From positions 129,501-193,500 of the forward strand of contig CAUYUJ010016133.1 of assembly GCA_963575745.1 (NCBI GenBank): a stretch of DNA of 64,000 nt, written 5' to 3'. Source of the stretch: Prorocentrum cordatum (Eukaryota; Sar; Dinophyceae; Prorocentrales; Prorocentraceae). Position numbers and translations under genes: made by a program. Each line of letters starts with the position of its first letter. Position 1 is the first letter of the stretch. The notes beneath the pieces are model-generated. The model saw only the letters and a program-made list of their open reading frames with translations. It was not told where the DNA came from and did not search any database. Positions 32,920 to 43,689 of this stretch are shown here, in pieces.

Positions 32920-33675
32920 GTGCGAGTCGGCGTGTTTGCTCATCCGTCTTCTGTGCTCTGCACCCCATCGCGCCTCTGTCTGGACCAGGCTGGGTCGGCC
33001 AAGCAGTCGCAGGAGTCGGATCTGTTCGACACCGGGTTCACTCTGCGCGACATCAGCCCGGACCGTCCCTCAGCTTGCTTCGACCCTGATATTGCAGCAG
33101 GTAGTTCCCATTCGCTCCCCAGTACCACTGGGATGTATGTTCGGCGCCAGGAAGGCAGTGGGAGACTGGATCCAGTTTCGTTGCCGCGCATCCCTACCAC
33201 CGCACAGATTGTTCACCGTGTTCGGGCCCCTGCCGGGGCCCTCCACAGGGCCCAGGAGGAGGAAGAGCTGGTCCTGGGGAAAGCTCCGGGGTCTAGGACC
33301 CAGCTTCTTCCAGACCCCGTCATGCCCTTCACCGCGAACCGACATTCCGGGCCTCTTAGACAGGACTGGGGCTCGACTTTCTTCACCCGGACGTCGCCGA
33401 TGCGTCGCCGATGCATCGGCGGCGGCGTGGTGCGATCCGCCGACCCCATCTGCTCGGGCCCCGTGTGGGAGGCCCCCAGATACCGACGTTTGTGCTGGAG
33501 GGCCCTCGGCGACACGGCTGGAGTCGCGCCGGAGTTCTGGTCAGAGCGCGCCCTGGGAGAGATCCTTGGAGGGGCGGTGTCGGCATCTCTCTGTTCCCCC
33601 GCGGAAGGGCGGGGACGACGACCAGCAGCAGTTCTCGCCCACTCTCAGCAAGGTTCGCTCTCAGCGTCGCCGTAG
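32920..33675 (+). CDS. Possible coding fragment, unknown
   Basis: A 251-codon plus frame whose first 150 codons have balanced composition (AKQSQESDLFDTGFTLRDIS, RIPTTAQIVHRVRAPAGAL, EEEELVLGKAPGSRTQLLP). From about 33390 it runs into the GCCGATGCATCGGC repeat and then a dispersed repeat shared with 58770-58860, so the 3' part is not gene. No domain is recognised; an overlapping 311-codon frame also exists. Confidence 0.25.
   Translation: MRVGVFAHPSSVLCTPSRLCLDQAGSAKQSQESDLFDTGFTLRDISPDRPSACFDPDIAAGSSHSLPSTTGMYVRRQEGSGRLDPVSLPRIPTTAQIVHRVRAPAGALHRAQEEEELVLGKAPGSRTQLLPDPVMPFTANRHSGPLRQDWGSTFFTRTSPMRRRCIGGGVVRSADPICSGPVWEAPRYRRLCWRALGDTAGVAPEFWSERALGEILGGAVSASLCSPAEGRGRRPAAVLAHSQQGSLSASP
33390..33420. 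repeat. GCCGATGCATCGGC palindromic repeat
   Basis: GTCGCCGATGCGTCGCCGA followed by TGCATCGGCGGCGGCG. The same motif is reiterated at 40368-40470, and GATCGCCGATCTACCGGCGA variants occur at 38130-38270. Confidence 0.7.
33500..33570 (+). repeat. Dispersed repeat shared with 58790-58860
   Basis: GACACGGCTGGAGTCG then GTCAGAGCGCGCCC here; GGCACGGCTGGATCCG then GTCAGAACAAGGTCC there. The derived peptides agree (GPRRHGWSRAGVLVRAR and GPRRHGWIRFEVLVRTR), so the repeat may derive from coding sequence. Confidence 0.5.
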
Positions 33676-33839
33676 ATGTTGTCGATTTGGAGAGAACGTC
33701 GCCTGCCTAACAGCGGCTGGGTGCAATCCGTCGGCCACACCTGCTCCGGCCCAATGTTGGCAGCCGCAGCGCTCCCGCCCCCCCTCAAGCGCGCCAGCGT
33801 CGGGAATTCCATTCCAGCGCGCGCCTACAGAGTCGGGGG

Positions 33840-34030
33840 TGATGAGCGGCTGAATACAGTCAACCAGCATAGCAAGGAAGGGCAATGTTCCCCAGTGGTA
33901 CCCCTGCATCCTTCCCTCCAAGGTCCATCCCTGGCTACTTTCGTGAGCCGCGCCCCGCTCGAAAAGCCTCGAAGCGGCCTCCCACGTCCCTTGCGTCCTT
34001 ATCGCGCATCCTCAATATGCGGGTCGCCTG
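33840..34030 (+). repeat. Dispersed repeat shared with 49190-49340
   Basis: CCGCGCCCCGCTCGAAAAGC followed by CTTGCGTCCTTATCGCGCAT matches 49252-49315. An inverted GCTGGTTGACTGTATT (33850-33880) matches the CTGGTTGACTGTATCGTGGG next to the partner. Confidence 0.7.
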
Positions 34031-34436
34031 CACCTCACCCTACGTCGTCACTGCACCTGCGCCGACCGTCAAGACATCTCCCCTCGTTGTCGCTTCGTCC
34101 ACAGTGGAGACCCATGCCAAGAAACGCCCTGCTTGCCTCCAGGGTGCCCTGGGTTTCTCGGGTGTTGATGGTTTCGCCATGGAAGCCGTGGCGCTCCCAC
34201 ACCAAAACTCTGTGGACGTCCCGTCCTGGGGTCTCAGGGTTGGGTTTCTTGTGGTCGGGCCCCTGCTGCACTGCCCAGCAGCTCCTGGAGAGGCCGCCGG
34301 GTGCTGCACGACGACTGCGAGGCCAGGTGCCCTGGGGGCCGGCACGCAGGAGCACCCTGGGCGACGATTGGCGAATCGGGTTCCGGGGCCTGCTCGTGCA
34401 CGTCGTCGTCGTCCTCGTTGAAGTTCTCTGGCCGTC

Positions 34437-34592
34437 CTCCTCCTTCTCCTCCTCCTCCTCCTCCTCCTTCTCCTCCTCTCCCTCATCATCATCATCCTCC
34501 TCCTCCTCCTGCTCCGCCTCCTTCGCCTCCTCCTCCTTCTCCTCCTCCTCCTCCTCCTCCTCCTCCTCCTCCTCCTCCTCCTCCTCCTCCTC
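34437..34592 (+). repeat. (CCT)n microsatellite
   Basis: Interrupted CCT tract with a short ATC segment. Confidence 0.95.
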
Positions 34593-34644
34593 CCCCAGCG
34601 GCGGACAATTAATTACGTGTATGTGTAATCACCCCCGCTGGCTC

Positions 34645-34850
34645 GTTTACACTCTACGGGCGAAGAACGGTATAATATATATATATATATATATGTTCGT
34701 TGTCGCGGACGCCTGTCTCAGGGCGGCTGGAAAGTGTATACCCTTGCGGTGGCACGTCAAGGTATAAACTTTCCAGCCGCCCTGGGGCAGCGCCCCCGGT
34801 GACGGAAAAGTTTGTTTTATGCCGTTCTTCGCTCGCTACTACACGCTCTA
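34645..34850. repeat. Fold-back region with (TA)n and a 25-bp-arm hairpin
   Basis: Outer arms CGGGCGAAGAACGGTATAA (about 34657) and TTTATGCCGTTCTTCGCTCG (about 34816) enclose (TA)n at 34672-34694 and an inner near-perfect hairpin: GGGCGGCTGGAAAGTGTATA (34721) pairs with GTATAAACTTTCCAGCCGCC (34762), with a 12-base loop. Confidence 0.8.
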
Positions 34851-35385
34851 CGAGGCGCAGGCTGTCGGCCCGCCATGCGGATGGCGACGCCCCGTCTGGG
34901 TCGCTCGCCAGCTCGCTGGCTCTCTGCAGCTCTGCCCTCCCCTGGGCGTCGCCCGTTCGGCGTCGCCCGCCGCTTGCCGGCCCCCCGCTGCCCGCCAGCC
35001 CCCTGGCCGGCCCCGCGCGCCGGCGGCGCACAATGCTGCCTCCGCCGCCGAAAAGGAACAAGCTGCCTCCGCCGCCGCGCTGCCCCGCCCCTGCCGCTGC
35101 CCCGTGAGGGGCTAGCGCCTTCCCCCCATTCTGCCCCCCGGGGTCCCCAGCACGTCCTTGGGTGCCTCGCTGGGCCTCGGCGTTCGCTCGCGCCGCCGGG
35201 ACTGGCTGCCGAGCGTGCGAGTGGTTTCTCGGCCCCCGCAGCGTGCGATCAGAGTGTGCGTCCTCGTCCCCCTTTCTGCGCCTTTTTCTGCAGCGCCACC
35301 TTGCATCAGCTCGCTCACCGCGTGCACCTTCACCAGGCTGGACGCGGACAGTCCGCTCAGCGTTCGCCTCAGAATCTGACCAGAA
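34850..35385. other. GC-rich stretch, no supported gene
   Basis: Open on both strands because of composition; nothing recognisable. Confidence 0.4.
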
Positions 35386-35389
35386 GAAG

Positions 35390-35655
35390 AGAAGGAGGAG
35401 GAGGAGGAGGAGGAGGAGGAGGAGGAGGAGGAGGGAGGAGGAGGAGGAGGAGAGGAGGAGGGAGGAGGAGGAGGGAGGGGGAGGAGGAAGGAGGAGAGGA
35501 GGAGAGGAGGGGAGGAGAGGGAGGAGGGAGGAGGGAGGAGGAGAAGAGGAGAAGAGGAGAAGAGGAGAAGAGGAGAAGAGGAGAAGAGGAGAAGAGGAGA
35601 AGAGGAGAAGAGGAGAAGAGGAGAAGAGGAGAAGAGGAGAGGGAGGGAGGGAGCC
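35390..35655 (+). repeat. (GGA)n and AAGAGGAG octanucleotide tract
   Basis: GGA repeats to about 35535, then about twelve perfect 8-bp AAGAGGAG units at 35541-35641. Confidence 0.95.
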
Positions 35656-35892
35656 TCCTCTGAACCACCACCCTGGCTGCACCTCCCCTCGTTCTCCCGC
35701 GTCTCGCCGCTCCTCCCCCGCCCGAGGCCGCGATCCGGACCTGGCTGGCGCTGCAGATCATCAGCCTGGTGTTCTCTGTGCTGCTGTGGAGCGAGGTGTC
35801 CGGGCACCTCGCGGAGTACGACGAGACAGGCGCCTGCGCGGGTCGACCCCTGCGGGGAGCGGCTCGGGCCTTCGCCGAAGGACGCACGGCAT

Positions 35893-36060
35893 GAACACGA
35901 GCTTGTGGCGCGCCCCGCGCGGATTTCTTGGAGATCTGCGCTGGACCCCACCACCCCCGGCGGCGCCTCCAGCGCCGCCCCTTGCGCGCCCCGCGCGCCA
36001 GGGAGGGGGCTCCAGCGCAGATATCGAAGAAGCCCGCGCGGGGCGCCAACACTTTCTGCT
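35893..36060. repeat. Fold-back element, GCGCGG/GGATCTGCGCTGG family, copy A
   Basis: Outer arms around GTGGCGCGCCCCGCGCGG and CCCGCGCGGGGCGCCAAC, with an inner inverted pair GAGATCTGCGCTGGACCCC and GGGGGCTCCAGCGCAGATAT. A homologous copy is at 48985-49179. Confidence 0.8.
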
Positions 36061-36371
36061 CACAGCGCCGTCTTTGATACATGCTCCGCGTGCGGATCGT
36101 GCATTAACCATGCAGGGGTTTGGTATTAAAAGCAACGAAGGGCTCATGCAAAAAAATAAGCACACATTAATAATGAACTTAAGCTCCAATATTAAAAGTC
36201 ATATGTATCAAAACCTGCCCTGTACGGCGTTGTTTTTTTTTCTACGCCTGGAGGGCCCTGAGGCCCTCGAGCTGCCCAGGCCAGACGCGGGAGAGCAAGG
36301 ACCACCTCGCAGAGCGCACAACAAGTTTATGTTTACGCCTGGAGGCTCGAGCTTCCTAGTCAATCCTGGAA

Positions 36372-36538
36372 GTCGGGCCTGCCCCTCTACAGGAGGAAGA
36401 TTCAAAAATAGTGTGTGTACATATATATATATATATATATGGAGACGTTGTTTCTTATGTGTTTGTCGTGCTTGGAAGTCTTCTTGTGCTGTTTTTCAGT
36501 TGTCCGCCAAAACCCGCCTGCAGGAGGGCACGCCCGAC
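36372..36538. repeat. MITE-like element, GTCGGGC...GCCCGAC family, copy 1
   Basis: 167 bp with terminal inverted repeats GTCGGGCCTGCCCCTCTACA and CCTGCAGGAGGGCACGCCCG(AC). The interior is AT-rich and contains (AT)n at 36420-36440. The subterminal motif is GATTCAAAAATAG. Confidence 0.8.
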
Positions 36539-36679
36539 CTAAGGCAAGACGCAGGAGCAAGGACCACCTTCTTGGGCTCCGTCTGGTGTTCGGGCCGCTG
36601 GCTCATATAGGTCGAGCTCGTGGAGAACCTGCTCGTGCCCGAGGCTCGCCGTGGCCTGCAAGGCCCCTTCGTTCCCTCC

Positions 36680-36952
36680 TCCTTCTTCCTCCTCCTCCTC
36701 CTCCTCCTCCTCCTCTCTCCTCCTCCTCCTCCTCCTCCTCCTCCTCCCCCTCCTCCTGCTCCTCCTCCTCCTCCTGCTCCTCTCTCCTCCTCCCTCCTCC
36801 TCCTCCTCCTCCTGCTCCTCCTCCTCCTCCTCCTCCTCCTCCTCCTCCTCCTCCTCCTCCTCCTCCTCCCTCCCCCTCCTCCTCCTCCTCCTCCTCCTCC
36901 TCCTCCTCCTCCTCCTCCTCCTCCTCCTCCTCCTCCTCCTCCTCCTCCTCCT
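36680..36952 (+). repeat. (CCT)n microsatellite
   Basis: About 270 bp of CCT, the longest such tract here. 36950-37300 follows with no supported gene. Confidence 0.95.
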
Positions 36953-37299
36953 CTCATTCGGCGCCCCCTGCTGGGTGACACGACGGCTGTAAGCTCGAGT
37001 TTTCCGATGGCGCCGAGTCGCCGGCAGACCGCTGGGCGCTTTGGGACGCACCGGTCCGGTGGGGGGCCCTTCCGCCTCTGCGGCGCTTGACGGAGTCCCG
37101 CGACGGCTGGGCGGCCGCCGGCGGGGTGCCCTCGGCAAGGGGTTTTTTGGAGGGAGGAGCAGGGCAGGAGGGGGGAGGGCAGGGGGGAGTGGAGAAGAAT
37201 AGAACAACATCGCGGAGAAGGAGAAGTGAGGGAGGCAAAGAGGCAGGAGGAGAAGGCAGAGGAGGGCGACGCCGTCATACACCTATTTGGGAGCTGATG

Positions 37300-37790
37300 A
37301 CAGGGTCAGAACAGACGGAACGCTCCAGCACCGGCGGGAGGAGGAGGAGGAGGAGGAGGAGGAGGAGGAGGAGGAGGAGGAGAAGGGCAAGGTTCTCGAT
37401 GGCCTCAGGGGCGTTAGCATGCTTGGAGTGAATTCTACGTGGTTCCAGGCCCCTGCCCAAAGAGACGCTCCGAAGAGACGTCCTCCTCGTCCTCGTCCTC
37501 ACTCTTCCTCGTGCTCTTCCTCCTCACCTCGTCATCCTCATCCACTGCCTCCTTCACCTCCTCCACCCTCCCCCTCCCCTCCTCATCCTTACCCTCCTCA
37601 TCTACCCATCCCCCACTCATCCTTCCCCCCCCTCATCATTCCCCCCCCCCCCTCATCTTTCCTCCTCATATCCCCCTCCCCTCCCCCCTCTCCTCCCACG
37701 CCATCCCCCTCCTCCCCCCTCCTCCCCCCTCCTCCCCCCTCCTCCCACTCCGCCTTTTCCTCCTCCCCCTGATCCTCATCCTCGTCTTCC
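37300..37790 (+). repeat. (GGA)n at 37337-37382, then CT-rich tract from 37485
   Basis: Microsatellite plus pyrimidine-rich low-complexity sequence including CTCCCCCCTC repeats. Confidence 0.85.
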
Positions 37791-37799
37791 TGGCGCCAT

Positions 37800-38290
37800 A
37801 CCAACGATGGCAAGGGGAAGCTCAGTCCATGCCATCAACCTTCACCTCTAGACGTGTCGACAGAAACAAACAGGACGGGCGCTTTTGTCTGCGACACCGG
37901 CGTCCAGAGAGGGGTGCCTTCGGAGCCCAGATCGAGAAGCAGCTGCCCACGACGAGATCTGGTCCCGTGGATGGGGCCGAGAAATCTGCGGCCCACGTCG
38001 AGGAAACAGTGGCGGCATTGGAGGTCTGGGAAGGCTTTGTTCTGTGCTCACCTAATCCGTCTCGGGTCACTGCACAGCCATCAGAGGCAGCGATAGGCGG
38101 GGATAGCCATAGGGGGGACGCATCGACCACCAATCGCCCATCGATCGCCGATATGTGCCCGATAGCCCCAACTTGCCCAGGAAGGTGCGGATCCACTATC
38201 GGGGGCCGATCGCCGATCTACCGGCGATCTGCGATCTATCGCCGATTCCGTGTCGATGCGTCCCCCCTGTGCCAGTCCACCTCCCATCGC
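37800..38290 (+). other. Possible coding piece and GATCGCCGAT repeats
   Basis: The plus frame across 37800-38100 has ordinary composition (AEKSAAHVEETVAALEVWEG). 38120-38270 is dominated by GATCGCCGAT/ACCGGCGATC repeats that are self-complementary. No family recognised. Confidence 0.3.
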
Positions 38291-38445
38291 TGCCCCTCAA
38301 GCCAAGCCGAACAGTGGGGACGTGTTGTTCTCCAGGGGTGCCCATCCCTCCCTGCCTCTCGGCCCGCTCCCCAGCCGTTGGCCACGGAGGGAGTGGGCTT
38401 GCGTTCGGGGTGGCCAGGGGCCGTGCATGTTCACCGTAGGCGTAC

Positions 38446-38591
38446 GTCGGTCCCTCCACAGGAGGAGTATCCAAAAATTAGCATATGAAAAACAAGTCCG
38501 GGGACGGTGCTCGACCATTTTTGATTCTGGTTGAATCTTGTTCGAGTCTGTGCGTTCCTCCAAAATCCGCCTGCAGGGGGGCAGGCCCGAC
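38446..38591. repeat. MITE-like element, GTCGGGC...GCCCGAC family, copy 2
   Basis: 146 bp bounded by GTCGGTCCCTCCACAGGAGG and CCGCCTGCAGGGGGGCAGGC(CCGAC). It carries the family motif GTATCCAAAAATTAG and the TTCGAGTCTGTG interior. Confidence 0.8.
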
Positions 38592-38599
38592 TTGACCGC

Positions 38600-39080
38600 A
38601 GGCTCGTGCCCACGTTGACGCGGCGGCGACCCCGGCGCGGGCGTTCCCAGAGGAGCGCCGCCGTCGGCCCGGAGGCAGCCGGGACGGAACGGCCAGTCGG
38701 GCAGGACGGAAGGGGGGGGTTGGGAAAGGGGGGCTTACGAAATTTGCTGCATGCAGCTGGTTTCGGCCCCGCCGAGGGGCCCGTTCCTCGACACGTGGCC
38801 GCCGCCGGCGCCGGGAGGCGCCGGGAAAATCAGCCACGTGAGCTGATTCTCAACCCCCCCCCTTTGCTATCCCCCCTTGCGCCCGACCCGAGCCAGGCGA
38901 TCGAGCAGCGATCGGGGCCCTTGCGGGGCGAACGCTCCGCGCGGCGTCGGGGAGCAGCGCCGAGGCCGCCAGGACGCGGAGCCGCCGCCGCGCTCGTCCT
39001 CGCGAGCGGGTCGCGCGGCCGTCCGCCGCGGGCCGGCGCCGTGGAGCGCCAGGGCGCTGTGGCCAGCAGGAGTGGGCGGG
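38600..39080. other. GC-rich stretch with small hairpins, no gene
   Basis: Contains GCTGCATGCAGC and CACGTGAGCTG-type palindromes near 38750-38850. No coding support. Confidence 0.4.
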
Positions 39081-39086
39081 CCAGGA

Positions 39087-39370
39087 GCGCAGGAGGAGGC
39101 GAAGGAGGAGAAGGAGGAGGAGGTAGGAGGAGGAGGAGGAGGAGGAGGAGGAGGAGGAGGAGGCGGAGGTAGGAGGAGAAGGAGGAGGAGGTAGGAGGAG
39201 AAGGAGGAGGAGGAGGAGGCGGTCCATGAGCACAGGAGGAGCGTAGAAGGAGCGTAGGAGGTCAAGGAGAGGGAGGAGGAGGAGGAGGAGGAGGAGGAGG
39301 ATGAGGCGGAGGCGGAGGCGGAGGTAGGAGGAGGAGGAGGCGGACCAAGAGGAGGATGAGGAGAGACTGT
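39087..39370 (+). repeat. (GGA)n/(GGAGGT)n microsatellite
   Basis: Interrupted GGA tract with GGCGGAGGC blocks. Confidence 0.9.
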
Positions 39371-39477
39371 ACGTACTACGTGCAGTTGGGGCGTCATGGA
39401 GCTCAGGGTCTCCGCATATTACCCGGCAGGTAGGGGAGAGTAGCGCATCCACGTCTTGCGCCTTGGGCCCCGCTCCT

Positions 39478-40140
39478 CCTCGCCCTCCTCTCCTCTCCTC
39501 GTCCGTCCCCTCCCCCGTTCTTCCTCGGTATGCCTCCATCCCCTCATCTATCCTGTTCCCTCCTCACTCATCACCCTTCCTCCCTCCTCCTTCTCTGTTC
39601 ATCCACTCTCCCTCCATGCTCACTGTCCTCCTCCCGCATCCATACTCCATCCTCCATGCCTTCCTCCTTCCGGCTGGTCCTCCTTCATCCTCCCTGCTTA
39701 TCCTCGCCATCCTCACCCTAATCCTCCAATGCTGCACGCTCTCGTACGGCTTGCGATCTTGGCGCAACCCCGTGACTATAATACCCTTCCTGACCTGATC
39801 TCGATTCTGCCCAGCTCAGAAGGCGGCGCCGATGCCATGCGATGGTCCATGCCGCGAGGAGACATGAGAAGAAGATGAGGAGAGGAGGGAGAAGGGTGAT
39901 GCAGAGAGACGAGGGAAGACGGGAGATGAAGATGGGGGGAGGTAAGAGGAGGGAGAAGGGAGGAGGGAGGAGGGAGGCGACGCCGAGGAAGAGGAGGAGC
40001 CAGGAAGGAAGAGGGCAGGAAGCTGGCAACGACGCCGGCGACGAAGACGACCCCGCTGCAGGAAGAGGACGAAGAGGAGGCGGACGGGAGGACGGTGAGA
40101 GCGAGAGGAGGAGAAGGAAGAGGGAGGAGGAGCAGGAGCA
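39478..40140 (+). repeat. Pyrimidine-rich then purine-rich low complexity
   Basis: CCTCCTTC-type sequence at 39478-39720, then GAGGAGGGAGAAGG-type at 39870-40140. The opposite skew of the halves lets them pair loosely. Confidence 0.7.
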
Positions 40141-40149
40141 GGAGAGCGA

Positions 40150-40370
40150 TGGCAGAGACGACGAGGACGGCGGCGGCGACGACGGCGACCCCGGCCCAGT
40201 CGCCCGCGAGTGCTCGCAGCCCCAGATGGCGGCGCACGGGGTCTGCCACGGCCCCGCGTGGAACGTCTCCGCGTGGGAGGACTTCGTGGTCGGGGGCCCG
40301 GAGTTCATCCTCAGGCCGGCGCCCGCCCACGCGGGGTCCAAGGGGACGGGCCCGCCGGATCGCGCCGCAT
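40150..40370 (+). other. Possible coding piece, unknown
   Basis: The plus frame reads ARECSQPQMAAHGVCHGPAW then VSAWEDFVVGGPEFILRPAP. The FVVGGP-coding stretch recurs at about 41233 (TTCGTGGTCGGGGGCCCGG). This is either a duplicated exon piece or a short repeat. Confidence 0.25.
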
Positions 40371-40470
40371 CGCCGATGCATCCGCGGCGCGGCTCGATGT
40401 GGAGCACACGTTGCCGATGCATCGCCGATGCATCGCCGACGCCTCGGCGATGCACCGGCGACGCGGCGCG
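40368..40470. repeat. Reiterated GCCGATGCATCGGC palindrome
   Basis: TCGCCGATGCATCC, TTGCCGATGCATCGCCGATG and GCCTCGGCGATGCACCGGCG in about 100 bp. Related to 33390-33420. Confidence 0.75.
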
Positions 40471-40554
40471 ATGCTCCGACTCCAGTGAGGCAGCCTTCAC
40501 CCCTGTTTCCAGGAAAGCTCTGGACAACCTTCTTGAGGACAAGCACCCAGCAAA

Positions 40555-40596
40555 CACACACGCACACACGCACACACACACACGCACACACACACG

Positions 40597-40628
<32 letters not shown>

Positions 40629-40666
40629 CACGCACAGTCACACACGCACACACACACACACACACA

Positions 40667-40698
<32 letters not shown>

Positions 40699-40700
40699 CA

Positions 40701-40752
<52 letters not shown>

Positions 40753-40778
40753 TGCATGCACACACACACACACACACC
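40555..40778 (+). repeat. (CA)n/(CACG)n microsatellite
   Basis: About 220 bp of alternating purine-pyrimidine CA and CGCA, a sequence type able to form Z-DNA. Confidence 0.95.
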
Positions 40779-40959
40779 CTTTTAGGGAAGCCACCTCCCA
40801 TTCCCTGGGGGTTGGGCAGCATCCTGGGAACGGGGGTGCCTGCTTTGTCTGTCGGCGTTCCTGGGAACCCCACGAGGCGGGACTAAGATTTGCTGTGGCT
40901 CGCTCTCTAATGGGGCGATGACGGGCAGCTTGATGGCGCTTCGGTACCCGCAATCTCTG

Positions 40960-41230
40960 TTACATCCCCCTTCTCTTTTCTTATCCCCCATATCTTCCTC
41001 CTCCCCGTCCTCCCTCTTCCGTTCATCCCCCCCTCCCTCCCTCCCCTTCCCCCGTTCCTTCCCCCCTCCTCCCGTCCCCCCCCCCGCTCTGATCCTCCCC
41101 GTTACTCCCCCCGTCCTCCCCCCGTTCCTCCCTCCCTCCTTCCGTTCCTCCCCCCCTCCTTCCGTTCCTCCCCCCCTCCCCCGTTCCCCCCTCCCCCGCG
41201 CCCCCCTCTCCCTGCCCGCTCCCCCGCCTC
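40960..41230 (+). repeat. C-rich CCTCCCCCCGTTCC tract
   Basis: Low-complexity pyrimidine strand. Confidence 0.8.
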
Positions 41231-41436
41231 ACCTTCGTGGTCGGGGGCCCGGGGGGCAGCCTCAGGGCGGCACTTGCTTTGCGGTAGGCTCGGGCTGTCT
41301 CGGCGCGGGCTTGCCCTGTCTCAAGGCCCCATAGCACGGCTTGGGTCCGCAGAAGGTTCCTCTGCGCCACCATGGCCATCCTGGGCAATCGTATGTCGTA
41401 TTGACCCTCGTGGCCTCGGACAGGAGGGCGTGAAGG

Positions 41437-41630
41437 GGGAAGAGGGGGAGGAGGAGGAGGAGGAGGAGGAGGAGGAGGAGGAGGAGGAGAAGGAGGAAGA
41501 GGAAGAGGAGGAGGAGAAGGACGAGGAGGACGAGGGGAAGAGCACGAGGAGGAGGAGTAGGAGGAGGAATCTGAGAATGAGGAGGAGGAGGAGGAGGAGG
41601 AGGAGGAGGAGGAGGAGGAGGGGGGGATGA
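41437..41630 (+). repeat. (GGA)n microsatellite
   Basis: Interrupted GGA tract. Confidence 0.95.
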
Positions 41631-41829
41631 GGGAGAGGGGCAGAAGGCGTGACCAGGTTTCACCAGTGCTTCGTGTTGGTTCCAGCAGGTACCCCGCTGC
41701 TCTTTAACGTCGAAGGTGAGGGGGAGGAGGAAAGACCAGTGTAAACCCAAGGTCCACCAACGACATTGCAATACAACCTCCCTCCAAGTTCCCTCCCCAT
41801 AGGTCCCTTGAAGGGTTCATTCTCACTGA

Positions 41830-42490
41830 TTGAAATGCCCCGTTGGAAGACAACCGTTTCATTTTCCTGAACTATACCAGAACACCAGTATTGGGACTTC
41901 AGTGCAGCGATACACGGTGGCCATTACGACTTAAAGATCCTGAACCATGCCAGAACGCCGTTCCTGGGATTTCAACACCGCGAATCAATGTGACCGTTGC
42001 GCCCTGACATCCCGGCATCGGGCCAAAACACCGCTTCTGGTACGTGACCAATGAGAACCTGTGATATTGCTGCAGACTCTCAAGACGAATATGTGCGGCG
42101 CTGAGGCGAGAGCCACATGATGAACAGGGACCGCCCTCCACCCGTTAATTCTTTGTTTGCACACCTGTAGAATGAAAGTGCGCGGCGCCATGGCGAGAGC
42201 CACATGTTGAAAGCGGGCTGCCCTCCATCCGTGACATTCTTGCAGCTGGTCAGACGCATGTGCGTGGCGCTGGTGCTGAGGCGAGAGCCACATCTCGAAA
42301 GCGGACCACCCACCATCCGTCTGACTCGTGCAAACTAGGGCGCGGCACTGAGGCGAGAGCCACATTTTGAAAGCTGCACGCCCTCCATCCGTGAGTCAGT
42401 TGGAAAGGTTAAGCTTCCTGATCATAAGTGGTGAGGAATATGAGGCACAACGCCCGGCTCGCCCTTTCGGCCGGCCTCGGGGTGTGACAA
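41830..42490 (-). repeat. Composite minisatellite element, inverted copy
   Basis: Read on the minus strand: a head (TCACACCCCGAGGCCGGCCG, AAAGGGCG), then four units of about 73-87 bp each with ATGTGGCTCTCGCC (complement at about 42107, 42193, 42280 and 42353), then a second minisatellite of about 75 bp (GTTCTGGCATGGTTCAGGAT, GGGCGCAACGGTCAC). The same order is found at 53851-54490 on the plus strand, so the whole composite behaves as one dispersed unit. A (GGA)n tract adjoins its head. Confidence 0.85.
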
Positions 42491-42519
42491 GGAATAACGA
42501 TTTATACATAGAGAAGCGG

Positions 42520-42730
42520 GATGGAGAAGGATGAGGAGGGGAAGGAGGATGAAGAGGGGAGGGGGAGGGCGACGGGGAAGGGGAGCAGGAGCAGGAGGAG
42601 GAGGAGGAGGAGGAGGAGGAGAATAGAAGGGGGGGAGGAGGAGGAGGAGGATGGGGAGGAGAGGAGGAGGAGAGAAGGGAGGAGGAGGAGGAGGAGGAGG
42701 AGGAGGAGGAGGAGGAGGAGGAGGGGAGAG
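42520..42730 (+). repeat. (GGA)n microsatellite
   Basis: GGA tract adjoining the head of the inverted composite element, equivalent to the (CCT)n at 53650-53805. Confidence 0.95.
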
Positions 42731-42909
42731 AAACCAGAGCACCTTTCTGCCTCGGGTAGGCGAGGACGCAGGAGGGGAGGGAGGAAGGAGAGGAGGAGGA
42801 GAAGCCGCATCCTCCATGGGCGAGCGATGTCCCCAGGGATGGCTCTCGTCTCTCGTCAGACTAGCTTCTCCCCACTCTCGTCCTCAGTCTCGTGCCGTTG
42901 CTTGCCCCT

Positions 42910-43174
42910 CTCTTATTTATCCTCCTCCTCCTCCTCCTCCTCCTCCTCTTTCTCCTCTCTTCCTCCTCCACCTCCCCCTCTCCTCCTCCTCCTCCCCTCC
43001 TCATCCCTCCCTCCTCCCTCATCATCATCATCATCATCATCAATCATCATCATCAATCATCATCATCATCATCATCATCTCATCATCATCATCATCATCC
43101 CCCTCCTCCTCCTCCTCCTCCTCCTCATCATCTCATCATCATCAGCATCACATCATCATCATCATCATCATCAG

Positions 43175-43228
<54 letters not shown>

Positions 43229-43515
43229 TACCCTCCTCCTCCTCCTCCTCCTCCTCCTCCTCCTCCTTCTCCTCCTCCTCTCCTACTCCTCCTCCTCCTC
43301 CTCTTCCTCCCCTCCTCCTCCTCCTCCTCCTCCTCCTCCTCCTCCTCCTCCTCCTCCTCCTCCTCCTCCCTCCCTCCCTCCTCCTTATAATCCTTTCTCC
43401 TTCTCCCTCCTCCTCCTCCTCCTCCTCCCCTCCTCCTCCTGCTCCTGCTCCTGCTCCTCCTCCTCCTCCTCCTCCTCCTCCTCCTCCTCCTCCTCCTCCT
43501 CCTCCTCCTCCTCTC
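42910..43515 (+). repeat. (CCT)n and (ATC)n microsatellite block
   Basis: Alternating CCT and ATC tracts over about 600 bp. Confidence 0.95.
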
Positions 43516-43689
43516 GGTTGGCACCTCCTCGTGTGTCGTCACCGCCGTCGTCCTCTGTCGTTCTCATCTGGTTCTCGTCATATGTGGTGGTCTGGTCGTC
43601 TCTGCTTTTGTCGTATTCTCTCGATGAGTCCGCCTCTGCTGCTGGACGCACCACTTCCTAATTATGTTATGATGCTCCTGTTCATCCTC

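Noticed and set aside
34654-36082. Several 250-350-codon ORFs on the minus strand
   Set aside because: They run through (CCT)n or AAGAGGAG tracts, giving poly-Ser, poly-Pro or poly-Leu, and overlap in all frames.
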